Part shown: in pieces, positions 12,372 to 25,300 of the stretch
Numbering within the stretch: position 1 is the stretch's first letter
How the letters are laid out: each line of letters begins with the position of its first letter
Assembly (NCBI RefSeq): GCF_027942865.1
Contig: NC_134524.1
Coordinates: forward strand, 3,916,536 to 3,980,535
From: Odontesthes bonariensis
Lineage: Eukaryota; Chordata; Actinopteri; Atheriniformes; Atherinopsidae
DNA: 64,000 nt
Direction of reading: 5' to 3'
The notes under the pieces: generated by a model
The model's input: the letters and a program-made list of their open reading frames with translations, nothing else
The model's database searches: none
What the model was told of the DNA's origin: nothing
Program-made: the position numbers and the translations under genes

Positions 12372-13620
12372 CAGAGGTGGGCAGAGCAGCCAAAGACTGG
12401 ACTCAAGTTAAAGTGAAAAGTAGTCCAAATAATTACTTGAGTAAGAGTAAAAAAAAGTGCTTGGTGAAAAAACAAGTACTGAGTTTGATTTGATTTATTT
12501 TATTTACTTTATTTAATTTTATTTACTATATTAACTGTATTTACTTTATTTACTTTATTTAATTTTATTTAATTTTTTAATTTATTTTATTTACTTTATT
12601 TTATTTACTTTATTTTATTTAGTATATTTACTGTATTTACTTTATTTTATTTACTATATTTACTGTATTTACTTTATTTAGTATATTTACTTTATTTTAT
12701 TTACTATATTTACTTTATTTTATTTACTATATTGACTATATTTACTTTATTTAGTATATTTACTTTATTTATTTTATTTTATTTACTATATTTACTGTAT
12801 TTACTTTATTTACTTTATTTTATTTTATTTACTATATTGACTATATTTATTTTATTTTATTTTATTTTATTTACTATATTTACTTTATTTACTTTATTTT
12901 ATTTACTATATTTACTGTATTTACTTTATTTAGTATATTTACTTTATTTACTATATTTACTTTATTTACTTTATTTTATTTACTTTATTTACTTTATTTA
13001 CTTTATTTATTTTATTTACTATATTTACTTTATTTTATTTACTATATTTACTTTATTTACTTTATTTTATTTTATTTTATTTACTATATTTACTTCATTT
13101 ACTTTATTTTATTTATTTAAAACAGGGACAATGCACAAAAGCATTCATCTTGAGAGAAGAGATGCCTTGTGCCAGGTTGTAGCAACATTTACTAATTTCC
13201 ACCCGTAGTCCCTCTGGGCACGTAAGGTAAAAACAGATTAAGATTGTAAAATATGACAGATAAAAGTAATATGTAGACCATAATATTTTAAAATAGACCA
13301 AATACACTGGCAAAAAAGGAAAGAAAAGGAAAGTAACTGTTGAGTAATGTCTGATTTATTTGTTAACACAAGCATTCAATCAGACAGACAAAAGTACTAA
13401 ATAATCATCTTTAGGCAAATTAGAGTTAAAATGAGTTAATTCATTACAAAATAGATTAAATTAAAATAATCCAGGTAAATCCAAGTATCAAATCAAATTT
13501 ATTTGTAGCACATTTCATGTATAAACAATTCAAAGTGCTTTACATGAAATAAAAGCATTGCAGCAGGGAGTGGAAGAAGCATTAAAAATACATAAAAGAA
13601 TATAAATATTTATACAGTGC
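12372..13620 (-). mobile_element. Second hAT-like/L2-tail composite, inverted
   Basis: It starts CAGAGGTGGGCAGAGCAGCC, then CAAATAATTACTTGAGTAAG. After an inserted AT-rich array it resumes at about 13333 and ends in the reverse complement of the L2 tail (AAATTTATTTGTAGCACATT at 13494 onward). Segments 12410-12480 and 13333-13610 are reverse complements of 10240-10590. The same L2 tail lies beside the same hAT end in both copies. Confidence 0.65.
12482..13120. repeat. AT-rich array of TTTACTTTATT-type units
   Basis: An irregular array of TATTTACTTTATTT, TTTATTTTATTTACTATA and similar units. An open frame of 158 codons across it (Tyr, Leu and Phe only) is an artefact. It is followed by AAACAGGGACAATGCAC (about 13122), a motif often seen near fish retroelement ends, so the array may have grown from a retroelement tail. 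Confidence 0.9.
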
Positions 13621-14132
13621 AGTTCCTCCACCTGACGGAGCTTTCTGTGGCAGTTAGATGGAGTTACGTTTGCAAACCGCTGGCTCAGTGCAGATGTTAG
13701 GCAGATGTTTCTGAGCTGGTGGGGCCTTCAGACACCCAAACATCCGCCTTAACTCAACATTTTACAGAAACACCGGTGGACCTGCTGAGTGTTTCTGTGC
13801 TGAAGGAAAAACTTCCAAATTACAGACTCAGGTACACAATGGTTCCCTTCTTCTTCTTCTTCTTCTTCTTCTTCTGTGGTTTCTGCGCAGTTGGAGCAGA
13901 GTAAGCAGTTTGTCTTTTAAAAAGCAGCTGAGTCTGCAGTTCACACACACCTCAGAGTGCACGTGCGTGCGCGTGAGGCCATTTGCTGCCGCACGCGGTT
14001 CCCACAGCACCGATGATGAATGCGTGTGAAGGACATTTGCTGTGCTGGAAATTATGAGCGCGCCACATTTAGCTTGGCGCCGTGATGGGAGTTCTGAGTC
14101 TCTGAGGTTACTCGGAGTCGGTGCCAAGGCGA
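13621..14132. other. Spacer with (TTC)n microsatellite
   Basis: The sequence has no recognised gene. A TTC trinucleotide run of about 28 bp lies at 13848-13875. The GC content and CpG count rise toward the minisatellite that follows. Confidence 0.6.
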
Positions 14133-15521
14133 GGTTCCCGAAAGGACCCGAAAGGACCCGAAAGGACCCGAAGGGACCCCGAAAGGACCCCGAAAGGACC
14201 CGAAAGGACCCGAAAGGACCCCGAAAGGACCCGAAAGGACCCGAAAGGACCCGAAAGGACCCCGAAAGGACCCCGAAAGGACCTGAAAGGACTCGAAAGG
14301 ACCCCGAAAGGACCCCGAAAGGACCCGAAAGGACCCCGAAGGGACCCCAAAAGGAACCGAGAGGTCCCGAAAGGTCCCCGAAAGGACCCGAAAGGACCCG
14401 AAGGGACCCGAAAGGACCCCGAAAGGACCCGAAAGGACCCGAAAGGACCTGAAGGGACCCGAAAGGACCCCGAAAGGACCCCGAAAGGAAGGACCCGAAA
14501 GGACCCCGAAAGGACCCCGAAAGGACCCCGAAAGGACCCCAAAAGGACCTGAAAGGAAGGACCCGAAAGGACCCAAAAGGACCCGAAAGGACCCAAAGGG
14601 ACCCGAAAGGACCCGAAAGGAAGGACCCGAAAGGACCCGAAAGGACCCGAAGGGACCCGAAAGGACCCCGAAAGGACCCAAAGGGACCCGAAGGACCCGA
14701 AAGGAAGGACCCGAAAGGACCCGAAAGGACCCGAAGGGACCCGAAAGGACCCCGAAAGGACCCCGAAAGGACCCGAAAGGACCCGAAAGGACCCAAAGGG
14801 ACCCGAAAGGACCCGAAAGGAAGGACCCGAAAGGAAGGACCCGAAAGGACCCGAAAGGACCCGAAAGGACCCGAAAGGACCCGAAAGGACCCGAAAGGAC
14901 CCGAAAGGACCCGAAGGGACCCGAAAGGACCCGAAAGGAAGGACCCGAAAGGACCCGAAAGGACCCGAAAGGACCCGAAAGGACCCGAAAGGACCCGAAA
15001 GGACCCGAAGGGACCCGAAAGGACCCGAAAGGAAGGACCCCGAAAGGACCCCGAAAGGACCCGAAGGGACCCCGAAAGGATCCAAAAGGACCCAAAAGGA
15101 CCCGAAGGGACCCGAAAGGACCCCGAAAGGACCCGAAAGGACCTGAAGGGACCCGAAAGGACCCCGAAAGGACCCCGAAAGGAAGGACCCGAAAGGACCC
15201 CGAAAGGACCCCGAAAGGACCCGAAAGGACCCGAAAGGACCCCGAAAGGACCCCGAAAGGACCCCGAAAGGACCCGAAAGGACCCCGAAAGGACCCCGAA
15301 AGGAAGGACCCGAAAGGACCCCGAAAGGACCCCGAAAGGACCTGAAAGGAAGGACCCGAAAGGACCCGAAAGGACCCGAAAGGACCCGAAAGGAAGGACC
15401 CGAAAGGACCCGAAAGGAAGGACCCGAAAGGACCCGAAGGGACCCGAAAGGACCCCGAAAGGACCCCGAAAGGACCCCGAAAGGACCCGAAGGGACCCCG
15501 AAAGGACCCGAAGGGACCCGA
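14133..15521. repeat. 10/11-bp GC-rich minisatellite (GGACCCGAAA)n upstream of the first LRAT gene
   Basis: About 1.39 kb of tandem GGACCCGAAA (10 bp) and GGACCCCGAAA (11 bp) units, with GGACCTGAAA, GGACCCAAAA and GGAAGGACCC variants. The mixture of 10- and 11-bp steps shifts frame constantly, which creates long Ser/Gly/Pro/Phe/Leu open frames on the minus strand (up to 574 codons) and Lys/Asp/Pro/Glu/Arg frames on the plus strand. Each unit carries one CpG. The array ends about 240 bp before the LRAT start codon, so it lies in or beside the promoter. Confidence 0.97.
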
Positions 15522-15666
15522 GGGGCCAAACCCGACACCCCGGCTGAAGCAATCAGACCATAATACTTCAGAGATGTTTGGGATTGGTTTCTTTGGTTCT
15601 TCTCTGAAGTTTCCGTGGCCGTTTCTTTTTTTTTTTCCCTCCTGTGTGCGCGTTGCTTCGTCATCA

Positions 15667-15674
15667 TGACGTCA
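15667..15674. promoter_or_regulatory. Full cAMP-response element TGACGTCA upstream of the first LRAT gene
   Basis: The perfect palindromic CRE consensus TGACGTCA lies 87 bp before the ATG at 15761, in DNA that becomes CpG-rich. CREB/ATF factors bind this octamer. Activity at this site is inferred from position only. Confidence 0.55.
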
Positions 15675-15699
15675 TCCCCCACACACGCACACGCCTCCT

Positions 15700-16360
15700 C
15701 GCAGCAGGAAAATCCCGCGCGGCCGGCAGAGCGCGCACAGAAAGCCCCCGCCGCTCAGCCATGCTGGACACGCTCACCTTCCTGCTGGAGAGGCTCTTCC
15801 TCCTGGCGCACATCAAGCTGTCCAGCCTGCTGCCGCCGCTGCGCAGAGGCGGCGGGGACCCGCAGCCCGCGCGGCGCGCTGAGCGCGAGGAGCCCCCCCC
15901 GCAGAAGCTGCAGCGGGGCGACCTGCTGGAGGTGCCCCGGACCCTCTTCACCCACTTCGGCATCTACCTGGGCGACAACCGCGTGGCGCACCTCATCCCG
16001 GACATCCTGCCGGCGCTGACCGCCGACAGCCGCCGGGTCCGGGAGATGGTCACCAACACGCGGCTGCTGCTCGGCGTCCTCTCCAAGCGCGCGAGCATCC
16101 GCGTGGACTCCGTGGAGGACTTCGCGTACGGAGCCGGGATCCTGCTGAACGCCACGGACCGCGCGGCGCGCCGCGTGCCGCTGCCCGCGGAGGAGGTGGC
16201 GCGGCGCGCGGAGCGGCTGGTGGGCAGCGTGTCCTACAGCCTGCTGTGGTACAACTGCGAGCACTTTGTCACGCACTGCCGCTACGGGACCGCGCAGAGC
16301 CTGCAGACCGACCAGGTGAGCGGCACGCGCCGGCGGCCCGGTGCGCTTTTTACGCGCTTC
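15700..16360. promoter_or_regulatory. CpG-rich block over LRAT exon 1
   Basis: By eye, the whole first coding exon and about 60 bp upstream are strongly GC-rich with dense CpG, in sharp contrast to flanking intron DNA. This resembles a promoter-associated CpG island. The transcription start is not visible. Confidence 0.55.
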
Positions 16361-19300
16361 TGTTCGGTTCTGCTGGTTATTACTGATCCATTTACCCTGA
16401 TGCACTTCAGCTCTTTGATGTGATGATCAGATCTCTGCAAACCTTTAAGTTTTAAAGGCAAAATCTGTGAGAAAAAGCCATTTTTTTTGCATAAAGTTCA
16501 GACTTTAAACGAAGCTCCGCAGGAACTCCATCTGTACCAGGCAGGGGCGGTTTTAGGATCTGGTCTTTAGGGGTGCCCAGCCCCCAGTGCTCACAGAGGC
16601 ACATTATTTCTCAGTAATTGAGGCGAGTTAGTACATTTATAAATTTTGGAGCCGTATTAGTTTTGCTTTAAGTAGTGTTTTCCCCTACAACATTCAATTT
16701 TGACCTCTTCATTTCAAAAGACTGTGGCTTAACAGAGAGCCTGAGACAGATATTGAAGATAACTCAGCATTTATTTTGGGAGTAAAGAGTTAAAACAAAA
16801 ACAAATGCTAGAAAATAAATAAAATGGTCACTAAAATAATGCATCCTTAAGCAAAAAAAAAAAGTGTTTTTGCATAATATAATATTTTATATTATTATCC
16901 ATCTGTATCATGTGAAGAATTTATATTTAAACGGACTTAATATGCAGATTTCTCTCAGAATATCTTTCATTTGAAGCTTTCCTGTGAGAATGCAGCTTGA
17001 TAAAACTCTGGAGGCTGCAGTTTTCTGCTGGTTGGTCCTTAAAGGTCTGAGAGAGACTGAAAGGTGGCGCTGACGGAGAGCAGGAGTCTGACATCTGTCT
17101 TTGTCTGTGGCTGAGCTGAGGTCAGGAAATCTGCTGAGTTTCAGTCTTTCAGGCTTGAAATGAAAACAACACATTTTAATTTCACTCATTGTGTTTAAAT
17201 GCTGCAGTTTATTTATTCTGAGTTTATTTTCTTATGGACCGTGTGACATTCTTTACATGTTTCCAGGGAAACGGCTGCAGTAATTTAACTGAAACATGTT
17301 CCAACATGGACATAAAGACTGAATATAAGGTTAAAAACAGAGTTAGCTTTGCTGTTTTTCACACATGCAGCTAAAGAAATGGGAACAAATCTTAATTCCA
17401 GTCTAAAACCCACAAAGAGCTTCTAGATTATTCATTTCTGGTGGCATAAAACAGTTTAATCCTTTCATTTATATTAATTGTTCCATAATTAGTCATTAGA
17501 TTATATCTTATATTCCTTTTTTAAACTTTAAATGGAATCTTATTTACTTTTTCTTGATGTTGAACAACATATAATTCTTATTATTGTCGTTCTTTTCCTA
17601 CTTTTCTACTTTTAGACGTGATAACATTCATTATTTTGGGATTAGGGTTTTTTTTTAAACTGAATTTCATATATTAATTTGACTCTTTTGGTAACTGAAA
17701 GCTGTTTTAAACGTAAATGTACAAAAAAGTTGAAACTATGAAGCTGTTTTTCACAGATGCAGCTAAAGAAATGGGAACAAATGATGTGTCTCTGTGACAG
17801 GCTGCTGGGAACAAAGTGCCTAAAGATCCAGTTTAAAACGGCTTCTTTGCTAAGTTGGACACAACACTGGTTCATCCCTTGAGTTGGGAGCCTTTTTCCT
17901 GCCTGAATGCTTCATAGCTCAGAGTTCAGTGGCTGAACAAAGAAAAAACTGGACTGAAGATGAGTGAAAAGGCAGAAAAATGAGCCTCATTCACCTTAAT
18001 TCCACTGGCAGCTTGATTCTTTCATTGTTTCTTTAGATTTGGGCTCATAGACGATCTCTCGTTTGTTTTCCTCCTTTAATGTTTGCAGGAGTTGTTTAAA
18101 GTCTCATCAGCATTATTAGAACGTATCCATTTTGCTCTATAAGTTCAGTTTCCATGAGCTGTTTCCACAGTGTGCAGCTTCATTCATTTTGCTGCTGTTG
18201 GCTGAGTCGTGAGGAGGCAACAACAGAAGAATAACCTATAATATAATATAAAAGAATAATCCTAAACAGTAGCAGCAGTTAAAATGTTCTCCAAAGGTTA
18301 AAAACTCCTCCAACAGGAGCTCTCATCACAGCCATTTTCCTCTGTGAGCCTGCTTTTAAACAGAAAAGGAAAATCTGGGTCGCTCCTCGGAAAAGTCCGA
18401 GAACAAGAGCTGCATTCAGCCAGCAGCCAGAAAGCAGCAGAAAGCAGCCAGCAGCCAGAAAGCAGCCAGAAAGCAGCAGAAAACAGCAGAAAGCAGCCAG
18501 AAAGCAGCCAGAAAGCAGCCAGAAAGCAGCCAGAAAGCAGCAGAAAGCAGCAGAAAGCAGCCAGAAAGCAGCCAGAAAGCAGCCAGAAAGCAGCAGAAAG
18601 CAGCAGAAAGCAGCAGAAAGCAGCCAGCAGCCAGAAAGCAGCCAGAAAACAGCAGAAAGCAGCAGAAAGCAGCCAGAAAGCAGTCAGAAAGCAGCCAGAA
18701 AGCAGCAGAAAGCAGCAGAAAGCAGCAGAAAGCAGCCAGAAAGCAGCAGAAAGCAGCCAGAAAGCAGCCAGAAAACAGCCAGAAAGCAGCAGAAAGCAGC
18801 AGAAAGCAGCAGAAAGCAGCAGAAAGCAGCCAGAAAGCAGTCAGAAAGCAGTCAGAAAGCAGCCAGAAAGCAGCAGAAAACAGCCAGAAAGCAGCAGAAA
18901 GCAGCAGAAAGCAGCAGAAAGCAGCCAGAAAGCAGCCAGAAAACAGCCAGAAAGCAGCCAGAAAACAGCCAGAAAGCAGCAGAAAGCAGCAGAAAGCAGC
19001 AGAAAGCAGCAGAAAGCAGCCAGAAAGCAGTCAGAAAGCAGCCAGAAAGCAGCAGAAAACAGCCAGAAAGCAGCAGAAAGCAGCAGAAAGCAGCAGAAAG
19101 CAGCCAGAAAGCAGCCAGAAAACAGCCAGAAAGCAGCCAGAAAACAGCAGAAAGCAGCAGAAAGCAGCAGAAAGCAGCCAGAAAGCAGCCAGAAAACAGC
19201 CAGAAAGCAGCCAGAAAGCAGCAGAAAGCAGCCAGAAAGCAGCCAGAAAACAGCCAGAAAGCAGCCAGAAAGCAGCAGAAAGCAGCCAGAAAGCAGCCAG

Positions 19301-22300
19301 AAAACAGCAGAAAGCAGCAGAAAGCAGCCAGAAAGCAGCCAGAAAACAGCAGAAAGCAGCAGAAAGCAGCCAGAAAACAGCAGAAAGCAGCCAGAAAGCA
19401 GCAGAAAGCAGTCAGAAAGCAGCCAGAAAGCAGCAGAAAGTAGCCAGAAAGCAGTCAGAAAGCAGCCAGAAAGCAGCCAGAAAACAGCAGAAAGCAGCCA
19501 GAAAGCAGCCAGAAAGCAGCCAGAAAGCAGCAGAAAGCAGCAGAAAGCAGCCAGAAAGCAGCAGAAAGCAGCCAGAAAGCAGTCAGAAAGCAGCAGAAAG
19601 CAGTCAGAAAGCAGCAGAAAGCAGTCAGAAAGCAGTCAGAAAGCAGCCAGAAAGCAGCCAGAAAGCAGCAGAAAGCAGTCAGAAAGCAGTCAGAAAGCAG
19701 TCAGAAAGCAGCAGAAAGCAGCCAGAAAGCAGTCAGAAAGCAGCCAGAAAGCAGCAGAAAGCAGTCAGAAAGCAGCAGAAAGCAGCAGAAAGCAGTCAGA
19801 AAGAAGCAGAAAGAAGCAGAAAGCAGCCAGAAAGCAGCAGAAAGCAGCCAGAAAGCAGCAGAAAGCAGCAGAAAGCAGTCAGAAAGCAGCCAGAAAGCAG
19901 TCAGAAAGCAGCAGAAAGCAGCAGAAAGCAGTCAGAAAGCAGCAGAAAGCAGCAGAAAGCAGCCAGAAAGCAGTCAGAAAGCAGCCAGAAAGCAGCAGAA
20001 AGCAGCAGAAAGCAGCAGAAAGCAGCAGAAAGCAGCAGAAAGCAGCAGAAAGCAGCCAGAAAGCAGTCAGAAAGCAGCCAGAAAGCAGCAGAAAGCAGTC
20101 AGAAAGAAGCAGAAAGAAGCAGAAAGCAGCCAGAAAGCAGCCAGAAAGCAGCCAGAAAGCAGCAGAAAGCAGCAGAAAGCAGTCAGAAAGCAGCAGAAAG
20201 CAGCAGAAAGCAGTCAGAAAGAAGCAGAAAGCAGCAGAAAGCAGTCAGAAAGAAGCAGAAAGAAGCAGAAAGCAGTCAGAAAGAAGCAGAAAGCAGCAGA
20301 AAGCAGTCAGAAAGAAGCCAGAAAGCAGCCAGAAAGCAGCAGAAAGCAGCAGAAAGCAGCAGAAAGCAGCAGAAAGCAGTCAGAAAGCAGCAGAAAGCAG
20401 CAGAAAGCAGTCAGAAAGAAGCAGAAAGCAGCAGAAAGCAGTCAGAAAGAAGCAGAAAGAAGCAGAAAGCAGCCAGAAAGCAGCCAGAAAGCAGCCAGAA
20501 AGCAGCAGAAAGCAGCAGAAAGCAGTCAGAAAGCAGCAGAAAGCAGCAGAAAGCAGTCAGAAAGAAGCAGAAAGCAGCAGAAAGCAGTCAGAAAGAAGCA
20601 GAAAGAAGCAGAAAGCAGCCAGAAAGCAGCAGAAAGCAGCCAGAAAGCAGCAGAAAGCAGTCAGAAAGCAGCCAGAAAGCAGTCAGAAAGCAGCAGAAAG
20701 AAGCAGAAAGCAGCAGAAAGCAGCAGAAAGCAGCCAGAAAGCAGTCAGAAAGCAGCCAGAAAGCAGCAGAAAGCAGTCAGAAAGAAGCAGAAAGCAGCAG
20801 AAAGCAGCCAGAAAGCAGCCAGAAAGCAGCCAGAAAGCAGCAGAAAGCAGCAGAAAGCAGTCAGAAAGCAGCAGAAAGCAGCAGAAAGCAGTCAGAAAGC
20901 AGCAGAAAGCAGCCAGAAAGCAGCCAGAAAGCAGTCAGAAAGCAGCCAGAAAGCAGTCAGAAAGCAGCCAGAAAGCAGCAGAAAGCAGCCAGAAAGCAGC
21001 CAGAAAGCAGTCAGAAAGAAGCAGAAAGCAGCAGAAAGCAGCCAGAAAGCAGTCAGAAAGCAGCCAGAAAGCAGCAGAAAGCAGCAGAAAGCAGCCAGAA
21101 AGCAGCAGAAAGCAGCAGAAAGCAGCAGAAAGCAGCCAGAAAGCAGCAGAAAGCAGCCAGAAAGCAGCAGAAAGCAGCAGAAAGCAGCCAGAAAGCAGCC
21201 AGAAAGCAGCAGAAAGCAGCAGAAAGCAGCAGAAAGCAGCCAGAAAGCAGCCAGAAAGCAGCAGAAAGCAGTCAGAAAGCAGCAGAAAGCAGCAGAAAGC
21301 AGTCAGAAAGCAGCAGAAAGCAGCAGAAAGCAGTCAGAAAGAAGCAGAAAGCAGCAGAAAGCAGTCAGAAAGCAGCAGAAAGCAGCCAGAAAGCAGCCAG
21401 AAAGCAGCAGAAAGCAGCCAGAAAGCAGCCAGAAAGCAGCCAGAAAGCAGCCAGAAAGCAGCAGAAAGCAGCAGAAAGCAGCAGAAAGCAGCAGAAAGCA
21501 GCCAGAAAGCAGCAGAAAGCAGCAGAAAGCAGCAGAAAGCAGTCAGAAAGCAGCAGAAAGCAGCAGAAAGCAGCCAGAAAGCAGCCAGAAAGCAGTCAGA
21601 AAGCAGCAGAAAGCAGTCAGAAAGCAGCAGAAAGCAGCAGAAAGCAGCAGAAAGCAGCCAGAAAGCAGCAGAAAGCAGCAGAAAGCAGTCAGAAAGCAGC
21701 AGAAAGCAGCAGAAAGCAGTCAGAAAGCAGCAGAAAGCAGTCAGAAAGCAGCCAGAAAGCAGCAGAAAGCAGCAGAAAGCAGCAGAAAGCAGCCAGAAAG
21801 CAGCAGAAAGCAGCAGAAAGCAGCCAGAAAGCAGCCAGAAAGCAGCAGAAAGCAGCAGAAAGCAGCAGAAAGCAGCCAGAAAGCAGCCAGAAAGCAGCCA
21901 GAAAGCAGCCAGAAAGCAGCAGAAAGCAGCCAGAAAGCAGCCAGAAAGCAGCCAGAAAGCAGCAGAAAGCAGCCAGAAAGCAGCCAGAAAGCAGCAGAAA
22001 GCAGCAGAAAGCAGCAGAAAGCAGCCAGAAAGCAGCCAGAAAGCAGCCAGAAAGCAGCAGAAAGCAGCAGAAAGCAGCAGAAAGCAGTCAGAAAGCAGCA
22101 GAAAGCAGCAGAAAGCAGCCAGAAAGCAGCCAGAAAGCAGCAGAAAGCAGCAGAAAGCAGCAGAAAGCAGCCAGAAAGCAGCCAGAAAGCAGCAGAAAGC
22201 AGCAGAAAGCAGCCAGAAAGCAGCCAGAAAGCAGCAGAAAGCAGCAGAAAGCAGCAGAAAGCAGCCAGAAAGCAGCCAGAAAGCAGCAGAAAGCAGCAGA

Positions 22301-25300
22301 AAGCAGCAGAAAGCAGTCAGAAAGCAGCAGAAAGCAGCAGAAAGCAGCCAGAAAGCAGCCAGAAAGCAGCAGAAAGCAGCAGAAAGCAGCAGAAAGCAGC
22401 CAGAAAGCAGCCAGAAAGCAGCCAGAAAGCAGCCAGAAAGCAGCAGAAAGCAGCCAGAAAGCAGCCAGAAAGCAGCCAGAAAGCAGCAGAAAGCAGCAGA
22501 AAGCAGCCAGAAAGCAGCAGAAATTAGCCAGAAAGCAGCCAGAAAGCAGCAGAAAGCAGCAGAAAGCAGCAGAAAGCAGCCAGAAAGCAGCCAGAAAGCA
22601 GCAGAAAGCAGCCAGAAAGCAGCCAGAAAGCAGCCAGAAAGCAGCAGAAAGCAGCCAGAAAGCAGCCAGAAAGCAGCCAGAAAGCAGCCAGAAAGCAGCA
22701 GAAAGCAGCCAGAAAGCAGTCAGAAAGCAGCAGAAAGCAGCCAGAAAGCAGCCAGAAAGCAGTCAGAAAGCAGCCAGAAAGCAGTCAGAAAGCAGCAGAA
22801 AGCAGTCAGAAAGCAGCAGAAAGCAGCCAGAAAGCAGCCAGAAAGCAGCCAGAAAGCAGTCAGAAAGCAGCCAGAAAGCAGTCAGAAAGCAGCCAGAAAG
22901 CAGTCAGAAAGCAGCAGAAAGCAGTCAGAAAGCAGCAGAAAGCAGCCAGAAAGCAGCAGAAAGCAGCCAGAAAGCAGCCAGAAAGCAGCCAGAAAGCAGC
23001 CAGAAAGCAGTCAGAAAGCAGCCAGAAAGCAGTCAGAAAGCAGCCAGAAAGCAGTCAGAAAGCAGCAGAAAGCAGTCAGAAAGCAGCAGAAAGCAGCCAG
23101 AAAGCAGCAGAAAGCAGCCAGAAAGCAGCAGAAAGCAGTCAGAAAGCAGCCAGAAAGCAGCAGAAAGCAGCCAGAAAGCAGCAGAAAGCAGTCAGAAAGC
23201 AGCAGAAAGCAGCCAGAAAGCAGCCAGAAAGCAGCAGAAAGCAGTCAGAAAGCAGCAGAAAGCAGTCAGAAAGCAGCCAGAAAGCAGCAGAAAGCAGCAG
23301 AAAGCAGTCAGAAAGTAGCCAGAAAGCAGCAGAAAGCAGTCAGAAAGCAGTCAGAAAGCAGCCAGAAAGCAGCAGAAAGCAGTCAGAAAGCAGTCAGAAA
23401 GCAGCAGAAAGCAGTCAGAAAGCAGTCAGAAAGTAGCCAGAAAGCAGCAGAAAGCAGTCAGAAAGCAGTCAGAAAGCAGCAGAAAGCAGTCAGAAAGCAG
23501 TCAGAAAGTAGCCAGAAAGCAGCAGAAAGCAGTCAGAAAGCAGTCAGAAAGCAGCCAGAAAGCAGCAGAAAGCAGTCAGAAAGCAGTCAGAAAGCAGTCA
23601 GAAAGCAGCAGAAAGCAGTCAGAAAGCAGCCAGAAAGCAGCAGAAAGCAGTCAGAAAGCAGTCAGAAAGCAGTCAGAAAGCAGCCAGAAAGCAGCAGAAA
23701 GCAGTCAGAAAGCAGCAGAAAGCAGCAGAAAGCAGTCAGAAAGCAGCCAGAAAGCAGCAGAAAGCAGTCAGAAAGCAGCCAGAAAGCAGCAGAAAGCAGT
23801 CAGAAAGCAGCCAGAAAGCAGCCAGAAAGCAGCCAGAAAGCAGCACAAAGCAGCAGAAAGTAGCCAGAAAGCAGCAGAAAGCAGCAGAAAGCAGCAGAAA
23901 GCAGCCAGAAAGCAGTCAGAAAGCAGCAGAAAGCAGCCAGAAAGCAGCAGAAAGCAGCCAGAAAGCAGCCAGAAAGCAGCAGAAAGCAGCCAGAAAGCAG
24001 CCAGAAAGCAGCAGAAAGCAGTCAGAAAGCAGCCAGAAAGCAGCCAGAAAGCAGCCAGAAAGCAGCAGAAAGCAGCAGAAAGCAGTCAGAAAGCAGCCAG
24101 AAAGCAGTCAGAAAGCAGCAGAAAGCAGCAGAAAGCAGCAGAAAGCAGTCAGAAAGCAGCCAGAAAGCAGTCAGAAAGCAGCAGAAAGCAGCAGAAAGCA
24201 GTCAGAAAGCAGCCAGAAAGCAGTCAGAAAGCAGCCAGAAAGCAGTCAGAAAGCAGCAGAAAGCAGTCAGAAAGCAGCAGAAAGCAGTCAGAAAGCAGCC
24301 AGAAAGCAGCAGAAAGCAGTCAGAAAGCAGCCAGAAAGCAGCCAGAAAGCAGCCAGAAAGCAGCAGAAAGCAGCAGAAAGCAGTCAGAAAGCAGCCAGAA
24401 AGCAGTCAGAAAGCAGCAGAAAGCAGTCAGAAAGCAGCAGAAAGCAGTCAGAAAGCAGCCAGAAAGCAGCAGAAAGCAGTCAGAAAGCAGCCAGAAAGCA
24501 GCCAGAAAGCAGCCAGAAAGCAGCAGAAAGCAGCAGAAAGCAGTCAGAAAGCAGCCAGAAAGCAGCAGAAAGCAGTCAGAAAGCAGTCAGAAAGCAGTCA
24601 GAAAGCAGCAGAAAGCAGCCAGAAAGCAGTCAGAAAGCAGCCAGAAAGCAGCAGAAAGCAGTCAGAAAGCAGCAGAAAGCAGCCAGAAAGCAGTCAGAAA
24701 GCAGCCAAAAAGCAGCAGAAAGCAGTCAGAAAGCAGCAGAAAGCAGCAGAAAGCAGTCAGAAAGAAGCAGAAAGAAGCAGAAAGCAGTCAGAAAGCAGCC
24801 AGAAAGCAGTCAGAAAGCAGCAGAAAGCAGCAGAAAGCAGCAGAAAGCAGCAGAAAGCAGCCAGAAAGCAGTCAGAAAGCAGCCAGAAAGCAGCAGAAAG
24901 CAGTCAGAAAGAAGCAGAAAGCAGCCAGAAAGCAGCCAGAAAGCAGCCAGAAAGCAGCAGAAAGCAGCAGAAAGCAGTCAGAAAGCAGCAGAAAGCAGCA
25001 GAAAGCAGTCAGAAAGAAGCAGAAAGCAGCAGAAAGCAGCCAGAAAGCAGTCAGAAAGCAGCCAGAAAGCAGCAGAAAGCAGTCAGAAAGAAGCAGAAAG
25101 CAGCAGAAAGCAGCCAGAAAGCAGCCAGAAAGCAGCCAGAAAGCAGCAGAAAGCAGCAGAAAGCAGTCAGAAAGCAGCAGAAAGCAGCAGAAAGCAGTCA
25201 GAAAGCAGCAGAAAGCAGCCAGAAAGCAGCCAGAAAGCAGTCAGAAAGCAGCCAGAAAGCAGTCAGAAAGCAGCCAGAAAGCAGCAGAAAGCAGCCAGAA

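Noticed and set aside
13828..15682. Minus-strand frames of up to 574 codons with GPFGSFRVLSG repeats, resembling a structural protein
   Set aside because: Translation of the GGACCCGAAA minisatellite; all three minus frames are open and the ends run into unrelated sequence.
15664..16405. Minus-strand frames over LRAT exon 1 (99, 216 and 63 codons)
   Set aside because: Shadow frames of a GC-rich coding exon; the + strand frame carries the conserved LRAT catalytic motifs.
18344..23863. Open frame of 1839 codons with AESSQK/RKQPESS repeats
   Set aside because: It lies wholly in the 10/11-bp minisatellite inside an LRAT intron. Openness follows from the near absence of stop triplets in the unit, and unit-length mixing switches frames constantly.
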